64,000 bases of DNA from Blastococcus litoris (GTDB lineage Bacteria > Actinomycetota > Actinomycetes > Mycobacteriales > Geodermatophilaceae): NCBI RefSeq assembly GCF_003075095.1, contig NZ_QCZF01000002.1, positions 186,001-250,000 of the forward strand, in the 5' to 3' direction. Made by a program: the position numbers and the translations under genes. Every line of letters starts with the position of its first letter. Position 1 is the first letter of the stretch. The notes below the pieces were generated by a model, which did no database searches, was not told where the DNA came from, and saw only the letters and a program-made list of their open reading frames with translations. Shown here piece after piece: positions 44,463 through 52,866 of the stretch.

Positions 44463-46169
44463 TTACGCGGTGGCGTGGTGGGCGTGCAGCCCGCCGCCCC
44501 CGTCCTCGGCGAACGTGCCCTCCGGGCCGGCGGGTGCCGGCAGGACGACGGGCTTGCCCGGGACCTTCTTGCCCGGGACGCCGTTCACCGACTCCGTGGA
44601 GTACGCGAAGGTCAGCATCGCGAAGGCGATCAGGTCGCTGTTGACCTCGAGCGCCTCGGGGTCGATGTTCCCGATGCCGTCGCAGGCCTGGTGGTAGCAC
44701 TGGTCGAACGCCTCGTCGGCGACACCACCCCAGATCGCCTGCTGCTCCGGCGTCTTGATCTCCTCGGCGCCGGTGAACAGCCCGCTCGACGGGATGCCCG
44801 CCAGGATGAACGCCTCGTAGTCGCTGCGACCGGAGAACTCGGTGTCGTCGTACGGCTCACCGATGGACGTGTAGTACGACTCGTAGAGGTCCTCGATGGC
44901 GGTCGACCCGTCGGGGATCGGGACCGGCGCCTCGAAGGTCGACTCGTCGGCGTCGTAGACCATCTGGATGTAGTTCGGCGAGCCGACCATGTCGTAGTTC
45001 ATGTAGAGCGCGATGCGGTCGCGCTCCTGCTCCGACAGGCCCGCGACGTAGGCCGCCGAGCCGAGCAGGCCCTGCTCCTCGCCGGCCCACCAGCCGAAGC
45101 GGAGGGTGTTCTCCGGCTTCGTGTTGGCCATCATCAGCGCGGTCTCCAGGATCGCCGCCGACCCGGAGCCGTTGTCGTTGATCCCTGGTCCCTCGATGAC
45201 GCTGTCGAGGTGGGCGCCGGCCATGACCACGTTGTCCGGGTTCTTGCCCGGCAGCTCGGCGATCACGTCGTAGTCGGTCCGCGTCTGCGCAGGCAGGACG
45301 TTGACGTACGCCGTCGAACCCTCGTCGGCGAGCGCGAGGCCGTCCTCGAAGCTCGCCCCGACCACGGGGATGCCGTGGGTGACGGGGTCGGGGAGCGCGG
45401 TGCCGGGGTCGGCCGGGTCGTCGACGCTGGTGGCGTCGGCGACGATCAGCTCCTCCCGGTCGGGAGTGTTGCCCTGGTTCATGATGACGACGGCCTCGGC
45501 GCCGGCCTGCTCGGCGAACTGCGCCTTCGTGCCGAAGAAGCAGGTGCCGCGCTGGACGAGGGCGATGTCGTCGTCACCGGACCAGTCGACGCCCTCGAAG
45601 TCGGCCGCCTCGCAGCCGCTGGTCGAGACCGCGTCCTCGCCCGTCTCGAGGTTGAAGTCGATGGCGTAGACGTTCCCCTCGACCTCGCCCGAGCCGCTGC
45701 CGGTGAAGACGCCCGTCTCGTACTCGGCCTCGGTGGGCGTGAGCTGGCGGAGGGTCGCCGGGAAGTTGAAGGTGATGTCGACCGGGGTCAGGGTGACGTC
45801 GTAGCCCGCGTCCTCGAGCAGGCCCGACACGTACTCGACGCTGTCGGCGTAGCCGAGGGTGCCGGCGGCGCGCGTGCCCGGGTAGACCGGGTCGCCGCTG
45901 TTGTCGGCGATCTTCTGGAACGCGTCGAGGTGCTCCATGACGCCGTCCAGCGTCACGCAGCCCAGGAGCTTGTCGTAGGAGTTGTTGTTCCGGTGGTCGC
46001 AGGCGTTGCCGCCGCCATGGCCTCCGCCAGGCCCACCGCCGTGACCCCCGCCGGGCTTGCCGCCGCCCCCGGCGACCGCCGCCGTGGCGGGCATCGCTAC
46101 GGCGAGCAGCAGGGCCCCCGTCGTGACGGCCAGCGCGCGTCGCGCCGGCCCTGTCCGCAGATCGTGCAT
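44463..46169 (-). CDS. Secreted M28-family aminopeptidase with PA domain
   Basis: A 568-residue exported zinc aminopeptidase. The Sec signal peptide (RRALAVTTGALLLAVAMPATAA) is followed by a Gly/His-rich linker. A PA domain (about 150-290) precedes the catalytic domain, whose zinc ligands and catalytic residues lie in VMAGAHLDSV, GINDNGSGSAAILE, WAGEEQGLLGS and YMNYDMVGSPN; the last His is probably in the CYHQACD region. A Cys pair there suggests a disulfide. It releases N-terminal residues from extracellular peptides (Streptomyces SGAP type). ATG 46169 puts a normal n-region on the signal peptide. Confidence 0.93.
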   Translation of the reverse strand: MHDLRTGPARRALAVTTGALLLAVAMPATAAVAGGGGKPGGGHGGGPGGGHGGGNACDHRNNNSYDKLLGCVTLDGVMEHLDAFQKIADNSGDPVYPGTRAAGTLGYADSVEYVSGLLEDAGYDVTLTPVDITFNFPATLRQLTPTEAEYETGVFTGSGSGEVEGNVYAIDFNLETGEDAVSTSGCEAADFEGVDWSGDDDIALVQRGTCFFGTKAQFAEQAGAEAVVIMNQGNTPDREELIVADATSVDDPADPGTALPDPVTHGIPVVGASFEDGLALADEGSTAYVNVLPAQTRTDYDVIAELPGKNPDNVVMAGAHLDSVIEGPGINDNGSGSAAILETALMMANTKPENTLRFGWWAGEEQGLLGSAAYVAGLSEQERDRIALYMNYDMVGSPNYIQMVYDADESTFEAPVPIPDGSTAIEDLYESYYTSIGEPYDDTEFSGRSDYEAFILAGIPSSGLFTGAEEIKTPEQQAIWGGVADEAFDQCYHQACDGIGNIDPEALEVNSDLIAFAMLTFAYSTESVNGVPGKKVPGKPVVLPAPAGPEGTFAEDGGGGLHAHHATA

Positions 46170-46417
46170 CCCGTTCCCCTTCGTCGCGCCCGGCGGAGTC
46201 GCCGGTGCTGGGCGGTTCCCGATTCCGGTGACGATGGTCGGACCGGAACTCCCGGACAACGCGATGAGTGAGGGATCGGTTACGGGCGAGCGGGGTAAGA
46301 GCGGAAGTTGCTCTCGCAACGACCCCGGCAGGACAGGCGAACTTCCCGTTACCCGGAGTACGAAAGCGGCGACTCACCGAAGTCGTCGGTTTCACGCTCC
46401 GCGATCGGGTGGATTCA

Positions 46418-46657
46418 TCAGGTGAGCATCTGGAGGGTTTCGTGGGCGGTGGTCCCGACCGCCGGGGCGACCCGCGCGGCGTGGCGGTAGTCGAGCAGGG
46501 CGTCGAGGTGCTCCTCGGCACGGGAGCAGAGCTCGAGGTTGCGGCGGCTCCCCGAGCGCTCCGCGCGGGACCGTGCGGCACGCAGGTCCCAGAGCGCCTC
46601 GAGGATCATCCGGTCGAGGAGGGCGAACTCGCCCCGTGGCAGAGCCGGTGCACTCAT
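46418..46657 (-). CDS. Small helical hypothetical protein
   Basis: A 79-residue protein: EFALLDRMILEALWDLRAAR, then NLELCSRAEEHLDALLDYRH, then a short tail. The heptad-like leucines suggest two long helices forming a hairpin. No named family, no membrane segment. It is the last gene on the minus strand of the 46-49.5 kb group, 112 bases after the AI-2E transporter. The 248-bp gap between it and the M28 gene start is less GC-rich than its surroundings and probably holds the M28 promoter. Confidence 0.65.
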   Translation of the reverse strand: MSAPALPRGEFALLDRMILEALWDLRAARSRAERSGSRRNLELCSRAEEHLDALLDYRHAARVAPAVGTTAHETLQMLT

Positions 46658-46769
46658 GGCGAGCCTCCCGCCGGTGGTCGTGCCGGTCGTCCGACGTACC
46701 GGATCCAGCGTCGGCCCACCGAGCCGGCGCCGGCATCCTCCGGGGAGGACGACGCCGCACCGCCCGTGC

Positions 46770-47909
46770 TCAGCCGGTGGAGGCGACCCGGGGAGCGGGA
46801 GGTGCGTCCGGGGACGGCGGCGGCTCGGCCCGCTCCCGCCGGTCCCCTCCGGCGGCGCGACGGCGGGCGCCGGCCGTCCCCTCCAGCAGGATGCGGGCCC
46901 ACTGCCGCTCCGGGTCCTGCCCGACGAGGACCGCGTGGACGAACAAGGTCAGCGGCACGGCGAGCAGCGCGCCCAACGGTCCCAGGACGGTGGTCCACAC
47001 GATGACCGACAGGAAGGAGAGCGTGACGGAGAGCCCGACCGCGTCCCCGACGAACACCGGTTGCACGACCGACTGGATGACGAAGTTGGCCAGCGAGTAG
47101 ACCAGCACCACGACGAGCGCGAGGCCCGGACCGCCCACCAGCAGCGCGAGCAGCGCCGGGGGCGCCAACCCCAGGAAGAACCCGATGTTGGGCACGTAGT
47201 TGGTGAGGAAGGACAGCAGTCCCCAGAGCAGCGGCAGCGGGATGCCGATGACGACCAGGGCCACGGTGTCGACGACGGCCACGACGGCACCGAAGACCGT
47301 CGTGACCACGACGTAGCGGCGGGTGTTGCGGGCGAACCCGCGGAGCGCTCCCCGGAGGCGCCAGGTGCCCGGCGCCTGCGCCAGGCGCGCCGGGAGCTCG
47401 GCACCCTCGGCGGTCATGAACAGCACGGTCGCCAGCACGAGGACCAGGGCGGCGATCCAGCCGCCGAAGCCGGCGAGCACGCCCTGCACCGCGGAGAGGA
47501 CCGCCTCGGGGCCGACCGTCCGCAGGGCCGCCTCGACCTGCTCCGGGCCGATGCCCGCGCCGGCCAGCGTGGAGCGGGCGCCGTCCAGGAGGTCCGCCCA
47601 CTCCTCCGAGTACTCGGGGAGGACCGTCGCCAGCCTGCCGAAGGAGAGGAACAGGGCGACCGCGAAGCCGATGAGCGCGCCCTCCAGCACGAACACCGTC
47701 ACCGCGACGGCCAGACCCCGCCGCACACCCCGGCGCTGCAGGGCACCGGTCATCGGGTGCCCGACGACGCACAGGACGAAGGCGAGGACGACGGGTCCGA
47801 GGATCGGCGCAGCCGTGCGGAGGGCCCACGCCGCGCCGCCGGCGCCGGCGACGCCGAGCACCACGGTCAGCCACAGGGGCAGGGCACGGCCGACCGGGGT
47901 CGCGGGCAT
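46770..47909 (-). CDS. AI-2E family transporter (TqsA/PerM-like)
   Basis: A 379-residue membrane protein with about eight segments. It carries the family signatures: N-terminal paired segments, then IGIPLPLLWGLLSFLTNYVP, NIGFFLGLAPPALLALL, and the C-terminal VVQPVFVGDAVGLSVTLSFL. This superfamily includes the AI-2 exporter TqsA and Na+(Li+)/H+ antiporters, so the substrate cannot be assigned. ATG 47909 is used. It lies 62 bases downstream of the RDD gene; a weak copy of the recurrent dyad sits in that gap. Confidence 0.9.
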   Translation of the reverse strand: MPATPVGRALPLWLTVVLGVAGAGGAAWALRTAAPILGPVVLAFVLCVVGHPMTGALQRRGVRRGLAVAVTVFVLEGALIGFAVALFLSFGRLATVLPEYSEEWADLLDGARSTLAGAGIGPEQVEAALRTVGPEAVLSAVQGVLAGFGGWIAALVLVLATVLFMTAEGAELPARLAQAPGTWRLRGALRGFARNTRRYVVVTTVFGAVVAVVDTVALVVIGIPLPLLWGLLSFLTNYVPNIGFFLGLAPPALLALLVGGPGLALVVVLVYSLANFVIQSVVQPVFVGDAVGLSVTLSFLSVIVWTTVLGPLGALLAVPLTLFVHAVLVGQDPERQWARILLEGTAGARRRAAGGDRRERAEPPPSPDAPPAPRVASTG

Positions 47910-47944
47910 GCCGTCCAGCGTGCGGGGCCGGAGGAGGCCTGGCG

Positions 47945-47961
47945 TCCCCTCGGGAGGGTGA
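47945..47961. promoter_or_regulatory. Weak candidate operator dyad (TCCCCT-N5-GGGTGA)
   Basis: TCCCCT-CGGGA-GGGTGA, 35 bases upstream of the AI-2E transporter start. Only four of six pairs match, so it is the weakest member of the set. Confidence 0.25.
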
Positions 47962-47971
47962 CCGCCGGGAC

Positions 47972-48466
47972 TCAGGCGTAGACGACGGAGGTGCGCAGCA
48001 GCGCGTCCTGCACGGATCGGTTCTCGCCGCTGACCAGCACCCAGAGGAGCCCGACGGGGAAGACGGTGCACAGCCCCGCCCGGATCGCGCTCCGCGCCCA
48101 GCGCAGCCGCGCCCCCCGGTCGTCGCAGACCTGGAGACCGAGCAACCGGTCCCCGTAGGTGGCGCCGGCGACGGCCCAGGTGACCGTGAAGTACAGCGCC
48201 TGGATGCCCAGCCCGATGAGGAGGAACGCCCCCGCCGGCACCACGGGGAAGGAGAAGCTGGTGGGCCCGATGAGGAAGCGGACCGCCGCCACGCCGAGGT
48301 ACCCCCCGGCCAGGAGGGCGAGGACGACGCCGACGTCCACGACGTTGGCCAGGGACCTGGTCACCAGCCCCGCGCGCGTGCCCACGACCGCGGACGGCAG
48401 CCGGGTGGACGGCGTCGGACCCGAGTCGTGCCACGGGTACGCGGGCTGCCGCTCGTCAGTGGTCAC
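47972..48466 (-). CDS. RDD family membrane protein
   Basis: A 164-residue RDD protein with three to four membrane segments. The Arg-Asp residues of the name are represented by VTRSLANVVDVGVVLALLAG. A central SFPVVPAGAFLLIGLGIQAL and the family motif ATYGDRLLGLQVCDDRGARL follow. RDD proteins are small integral proteins, some linked to Na+ transport; this one has no proven role. GTG 48466 lies 11 bases inside the end of the upstream repeat-protein gene, so translation is coupled. An N-terminal polar stretch of 35 residues precedes the first segment. Confidence 0.88.
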   Translation of the reverse strand: MTTDERQPAYPWHDSGPTPSTRLPSAVVGTRAGLVTRSLANVVDVGVVLALLAGGYLGVAAVRFLIGPTSFSFPVVPAGAFLLIGLGIQALYFTVTWAVAGATYGDRLLGLQVCDDRGARLRWARSAIRAGLCTVFPVGLLWVLVSGENRSVQDALLRTSVVYA

Positions 48467-49496
48467 GGGAGGCCCCCCGACCTGCGGCGGGTCCGCCGTC
48501 GGCGGTCGCCGTCCGGCGGCTCTGGCGGTGCAGGAGGCGGTCCACCATCCGCTCGACCGCGCGGTCGGCGTCCGCGCCCTGCTCGCGGACGCTGCGCGCC
48601 ATCTCGGAGGTGACCGAGCCGGTCGAGGTGCGCAGCAGGCCGGGCAGGTCGATCTCCTGCACGATGTAGCGGGCGAGACCGACGAGGTCGGTGCGCGCGA
48701 TGACACGATCGACGTCCACCCGGTCCACGGCCCGGTCGAGGTCGACGCCGGCCACGACGGCATCGAGGTCGACACGGTCGACGATCCGGACGACGTCGAC
48801 CCGGTCGACCAGGGCGTCGAGGTCGATGCGGGCGGCGATCGCGTCCAGGTCGATCCGGTCGAGCACGGCGTCGATGTCCACCTTCGCGACCACGTCGTCG
48901 ACGTCCACCCGGTCGATGACGCGGGCGACGTCGACCCGGTCGACCAGGGCGTCGAGGTCGATGCGGGCGGCGATCGCGTCCAGGTCGATCCGGTCGAGCA
49001 CGGCGTCGATGTCCACCTTCGCGACCACGTCGTCGACGTCCACCCGGTCGACGACGGCTGCGACGTCGAGCTGGTCGGCCAGGCGGTCGAGGTCGACGAA
49101 CTCGCGCACGATCGCCGGGACGTCGAGCCTGGCCAGGACGGCGCGGACGACGGCCGGGACCAGTTCGTCGGCCGCGGTGGACACGGCGTCGGCCGCCGCG
49201 GACACCGGCCGGATCAGGGCGCGCGCCACCGACGCGTGGACCCCGCGCGCCAGACCCCACGCGTCCCGGGTGGTCGGGAGCCGCGGGTGGGGCCGGCGAC
49301 GGAGAGCCCGCTCCGCGGCGTACCGACCCAGGGCGCCCGCGACGGAGAGGACGGCGAAGGCGCCGTTCACCGTGTCCTCCACGACGCCGCTGTCCACCAG
49401 CGCCAGGCGGGACCGGGCAGAGGCGGCCCGGTGGGGGACGACGGCCTCGACGCGCGGCACGGCGAACAGCCGGGGGTCCTCCGGGTTCACGGCCAC
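48456..49496 (-). CDS. Nonapeptide-repeat protein rich in (V/I)D(L/V/I)D
   Basis: A 346-residue protein. After about 125 residues of helix-type sequence come about 17 tandem nine-residue repeats (about residues 130-290), for example VDVDDVVAK, VDIDAVLDR, IDLDAIAAR, IDLDALVDR, VDVARVIDR. The pattern is hydrophobic-Asp-hydrophobic-Asp-x-hydrophobic-hydrophobic-x-Arg. Five repeats (45 residues) are duplicated exactly at the DNA level. The C-terminus (VIARTDLVGLARYIVQEIDL then a polar tail) may be an amphipathic membrane-binding helix. No signal peptide. Start GTG 49496 has GGAGG 10 bases upstream; GTG 49490 is close by. First gene of the operon with RDD. Function unknown. Confidence 0.85.
   Translation of the reverse strand: MAVNPEDPRLFAVPRVEAVVPHRAASARSRLALVDSGVVEDTVNGAFAVLSVAGALGRYAAERALRRRPHPRLPTTRDAWGLARGVHASVARALIRPVSAAADAVSTAADELVPAVVRAVLARLDVPAIVREFVDLDRLADQLDVAAVVDRVDVDDVVAKVDIDAVLDRIDLDAIAARIDLDALVDRVDVARVIDRVDVDDVVAKVDIDAVLDRIDLDAIAARIDLDALVDRVDVVRIVDRVDLDAVVAGVDLDRAVDRVDVDRVIARTDLVGLARYIVQEIDLPGLLRTSTGSVTSEMARSVREQGADADRAVERMVDRLLHRQSRRTATADGGPAAGRGASRDH
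48791..49051 (-). repeat. Exact 126-bp direct repeat inside the nonapeptide-repeat gene
   Basis: Bases 48791-48916 and 48926-49051 are identical by eye over 126 bases, with a 9-base spacer (period 135 bp, 45 codons, five nonapeptides). The reading frame is kept. Identity at every third position shows the duplication is recent or kept by gene conversion. Confidence 0.9.
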
Positions 49497-49581
49497 CGTG
49501 GACCGACCTCCGCTGCGCGGCACATCCGTCCTCCCGGGTTCCGATCCTCGGACCAGCATCGGGGCGTGGTGCGGGCCGCCC

Positions 49582-49602
49582 ACTCATCCGGAGCGGATGA
49601 GT
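49582..49602. promoter_or_regulatory. Best candidate operator dyad (TCATCC-N5-GGATGA)
   Basis: ACTCATCC-GGAGC-GGATGAGT has perfect 8-base arms. It lies between divergent genes, 86 bases upstream of the repeat-protein start (49496) and 105 bases upstream of the second MalT-like regulator (49707), so it could serve autoregulation and the operon. The half-site GGATGAG resembles the MalT box core. Confidence 0.6.
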
Positions 49603-49706
49603 CGCCGTGCGGGGCGGGCGACCGATCCTCGTCCGCGGGCCGGTACCGGGCCGGCGGGAGGAAGAACTCGGAGCGGGCGGGTGCCGCTCCCGTCCTGGGG
49701 GAGCAC

Positions 49707-52427
49707 ATGAGGGTTCCGACGGCCGCGGACGCGGTCACGGCGCACGGCGCGGCCGTGGCCAGGCACGTCGAGGAGCGGCCGTACCGGCCCCAGGACCGCC
49801 GCGGAGCGGCGATCCTCACGTCGAAGCTGGTGCCACCGGAGCCCGCGCACGCGACCGTCGCGCGGCCGCGGCTGGGAACGCTCGTGGACCGGCACGTCCA
49901 GCACTCGCCCGTGACCCTGCTCAGCGGTCCCGCCGGTTCGGGCAAGACGGTGCTGGCGGCGCAGTGGCATGCCGGCCAGAGCGCGGCCCGCCCCGTCGGC
50001 TGGCTGTCCCTCGACCAGTACGACGACGACCCCGCCACCTTCTGGACCTATGTGCTGGAGACGGTGTCCCGCGCCGGCGTCCCGGTGACAGCGGTGCCGG
50101 AGCTGGTGCCCGGGGAGCCCCTGCCGGGCCGGCTGGTCGCCGGTCTCGCCGCCGACATCAGCGCCTCCTCCCGTCCGGTCGTCCTGGTCCTGGACGACGC
50201 CGACTCCCTGACCGACCGCTCCATCACGAGCGGGCTCGACCTGCTGGTCCGCAACGCCGGGCACCGGCTCCGCCTGGTTCTCTGCGGCCGGGCGGACCCT
50301 CTGCTCCCGCTGCACCGCTACCGGCTGGACGGCGTCCTGGCCGAGATCCGGACCGACGAGCTCGCGTTCACGCCGGAGGAGACCCGGGAGCTGTTCTCGG
50401 CGCTCGGCGCGCCGGTGACGGAGGAGGTCGCGCGGGGCCTCGCGGCCGAGACGCGTGGCTGGGCGGTCGGGCTGCGGCTGGCCGCCGCCCCCCTGAAGCA
50501 GGGCGTGGCGCCCGAGGACCTCTACACCTCGCTGGCCCGCGACGACGGGAGCGTCGCGCAGTACCTGTTCGAGGAGGTCTTCAAGGACCAGCCGGCGGGC
50601 ATCCGGCGCATCCTGGAGCGCATCAGCGTGACCGACGAGCTGTGGCCCGACCTGGTGGAGCGGCTCTGCGGCCGTCCGAACGTGCGGCGTGTCCTCACCG
50701 GGCTGGTGCACGCCAACGCGTTCGTCGAGGCGTCCCCCGGAGTCCCGGGTGGGTTCCGCATCCACCCCCTGTTCCAGGAGATGCTCCAGGCGCAGCTGAT
50801 CTACGACCACCCGGGCGAACTGGCCGGCCTGCACCGGACCTGCGCCCGCTGGTACGCCGACCGGCACGACACCACGACGGCGCTCGACCACGCGGTGGCC
50901 GCATCGGACTGGGCGCTCGTGGCGCGCCTCCTGGTCGACGACCTCTGGGTACCGCGCGTCCTGGCGCACGGGACCGATCACGTGCCGGGTGGGCTGCGCC
51001 CCGTGCCGGCGGACGTGCCGGGCGCCGCGGCCGCGGTCGTCCGGACGGTCGCGGCAGTGGCGGGGGGCTCCCGCCCGTCACCGGCCGACGTCGCCGTCGC
51101 GGCGGGCGTCCGGGACAGCGGTGAGCGGATCGAGCTGCGGCTCTCCGCGGGCCTGGCCGGCCTGGTCGCCGGGGCGGACGCGGGCCGCCCCCCGTCCGCG
51201 CTCCTCGCGGACGTGGACGCCGTGGCTGCCCTCGTCGCGCAGCTGCCCGAGGACCAGGCGCAGGTCCGGCGCGAGTGCGCGGCGGTGCTGGGACACCAGC
51301 GGGCCATGGCGGTGGCCGCCACCGACGTCGCCGTCGACCAGCTGCTGGTGGTGCTGCGTGCGGCCGTGACGGCGGCGCAGGGCGCCGGTGCCCGGCGTCT
51401 CCGGGCGCGTGCCGCGGGGCTCCTCGCCCTGGTCGAGGCCGTGACCGGCCACCTCACCCGCGCCGGCCAGCTCGCCGGGTCGGCCGAGGCGTTCGCGGCC
51501 GAGGAAGGCGCCGAGGGCGCGAGGCGCGAATCGGCCCCCGCCCTGGCACTGGCCTGGACCCACCTGCGCCGGTACGAGCTCGTCGAGGCTCGGGACTGGC
51601 TGGTCCGGGTCCGCGAGCGCACGCCGGGCGGTTCCTCCCGGCTCCCCGGGGTCGAGGCGCTGCACGCCGTGCTCCTCGCCCAGCAGCTGCGGCTGCGGCA
51701 CGAGCACGAGGCGGCGGAGCAGGCCCTGCGCCCCTTCGCGGAGGCGGACGGGCTGCCGCGGTGGCTGCGCGAGCAGGTCGTTCCCGAGGCGGTCCGGCTG
51801 CAGGTCGCCCGCGGCCGTACCGCCGAGGCGCTGCGGCTCCTGGACCGCGCCGGTCCGGGCGAGCGCTGGGCGGCCCGCCTGCGGGTGACGGTGGCGCTGG
51901 TCACCGGGGCCCCCGTCCCGGAGCTCCTGCCGCCCGCCGGTCCCGGGGCCGTGCCGGCCGATGCTGTGGAGACCTCCGTTCTCATGGCCTGCCAGCACCT
52001 CGAGGCGGGGCGGCTGACCACCGCCGTGGACGAGCTCGGTGCCGCGCTGGACCTGGCCCGCCCGGAGCTGCAGCGGTGGCCCTTCGTCGACACCCCGCCG
52101 CAGGCTCGCCGCCTGCTGCGGACCCAGCAACGGCTGCACGGGCCCGGAGCCTGGCTGAGCCCGTCGAGCGGAGCACGTCCGAAGCCGGGGACGGCGCCCG
52201 CCGCGCGGCCCGCGGTCACTGCGCCGCTGGTCCAGGACCTGAGCGACCGGGAGCTGGAGGTGCTGCGCTACCTGGCCGAGATGCTCTCCACCGCGGAGAT
52301 CGCCGCGGCGATGTTCATCTCGGTGAACACGGTCCGCACCCACATCCGCAGCATCCTGCGCAAGCTGTCGGTGGGCCGGCGCAACCAGGCGGTCCGCAAG
52401 GCCCGGGAGCGCGGGCTCCTCGGGTGA
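49707..52427 (+). CDS. MalT-like LuxR-family ATP-dependent regulator (paralogue 2)
   Basis: A 906-residue paralogue of the regulator at 13421. Walker A GPAGSGKT is at 74-81; Walker B is RPVVLVLDDADSL; LCGRADPLLPLHRYRLDGVL and a long TPR-like region follow. The C-terminal HTH (about 848-905) has LSDRELEVLRYLAEMLSTAE and ISVNTVRTHIRSILRKLSV, differing from paralogue 1 by only a handful of conservative changes, so both probably recognise the same DNA. The effector regions differ more. GGGGGAGC lies before the ATG. Both are followed by a DUF7144 gene and other small genes, indicating an ancestral module duplication. Confidence 0.92.
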   Translation: MRVPTAADAVTAHGAAVARHVEERPYRPQDRRGAAILTSKLVPPEPAHATVARPRLGTLVDRHVQHSPVTLLSGPAGSGKTVLAAQWHAGQSAARPVGWLSLDQYDDDPATFWTYVLETVSRAGVPVTAVPELVPGEPLPGRLVAGLAADISASSRPVVLVLDDADSLTDRSITSGLDLLVRNAGHRLRLVLCGRADPLLPLHRYRLDGVLAEIRTDELAFTPEETRELFSALGAPVTEEVARGLAAETRGWAVGLRLAAAPLKQGVAPEDLYTSLARDDGSVAQYLFEEVFKDQPAGIRRILERISVTDELWPDLVERLCGRPNVRRVLTGLVHANAFVEASPGVPGGFRIHPLFQEMLQAQLIYDHPGELAGLHRTCARWYADRHDTTTALDHAVAASDWALVARLLVDDLWVPRVLAHGTDHVPGGLRPVPADVPGAAAAVVRTVAAVAGGSRPSPADVAVAAGVRDSGERIELRLSAGLAGLVAGADAGRPPSALLADVDAVAALVAQLPEDQAQVRRECAAVLGHQRAMAVAATDVAVDQLLVVLRAAVTAAQGAGARRLRARAAGLLALVEAVTGHLTRAGQLAGSAEAFAAEEGAEGARRESAPALALAWTHLRRYELVEARDWLVRVRERTPGGSSRLPGVEALHAVLLAQQLRLRHEHEAAEQALRPFAEADGLPRWLREQVVPEAVRLQVARGRTAEALRLLDRAGPGERWAARLRVTVALVTGAPVPELLPPAGPGAVPADAVETSVLMACQHLEAGRLTTAVDELGAALDLARPELQRWPFVDTPPQARRLLRTQQRLHGPGAWLSPSSGARPKPGTAPAARPAVTAPLVQDLSDRELEVLRYLAEMLSTAEIAAAMFISVNTVRTHIRSILRKLSVGRRNQAVRKARERGLLG

Positions 52428-52433
52428 GCGCGG

Positions 52434-52450
52434 TCATGCGCGGCGGAGGA
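52434..52450. promoter_or_regulatory. Candidate operator dyad (TCATGC-N5-GGAGGA)
   Basis: TCATGC-GCGGC-GGAGGA, 71 bases upstream of the small gene at 52522. One left-arm and one right-arm base depart from the perfect site. Confidence 0.35.
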
Positions 52451-52521
52451 GGCGCCCCGGACGGGGGACCGGCAGCCTCGGCGAGGACGGCGACCAACGC
52501 GAGCACGGAGGTCCATGGGAC

Positions 52522-52866
52522 ATGGAGGCGGTCGGAACCCGGTTCGAGGTACGGGTGGGAACTCTCGTCAACCCGGCGATCCTCGCCGCGTTCCGGCTCC
52601 CGCTGAGCCGGGTCGCGGTGCCGCGCAACACGCTGCGCCGGCTCCGGATCACCGCCGACCACGACGTGCCGGCCGTGCTCTCCCGGTTGATCGAGAGCGA
52701 CGTCGAGGTCCTCGAGATCCGTCGCTGCACCATCCCCTCGGCCCGGGCCGACACCACCGAGCCGGCCCCGCGCACACCGCCCCCGGTCCCGGCGGGCACC
52801 GACGGCGCCGCCGGCGTCGTCCTGCCGTTCCGGGGCCGGTCCGGCGACCGCCGGCGGCCCCGCTAA
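52522..52866 (+). CDS. Small conserved hypothetical protein (paralogous to 55846)
   Basis: A 114-residue protein. The first 70 residues form a small alpha/beta unit: FEVRVGTLVNPAILAAFRLP, NTLRRLRITADHDVPAVLSR and LIESDVEVLEIRRC. This matches the layout of the 76-residue protein at 55846 (strand E-V/L-R-V, middle LRI/LRT strand, helix, D-L/V-x-L/V-x-E-V/I-R strand). Such proteins are common in actinobacterial genomes without a known job. The last 45 residues are Pro/Arg-rich and disordered. GGAGG lies 10 bases before the ATG. The stop overlaps that of the convergent BrkB gene (CTAA). Confidence 0.75.
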   Translation: MEAVGTRFEVRVGTLVNPAILAAFRLPLSRVAVPRNTLRRLRITADHDVPAVLSRLIESDVEVLEIRRCTIPSARADTTEPAPRTPPPVPAGTDGAAGVVLPFRGRSGDRRRPR

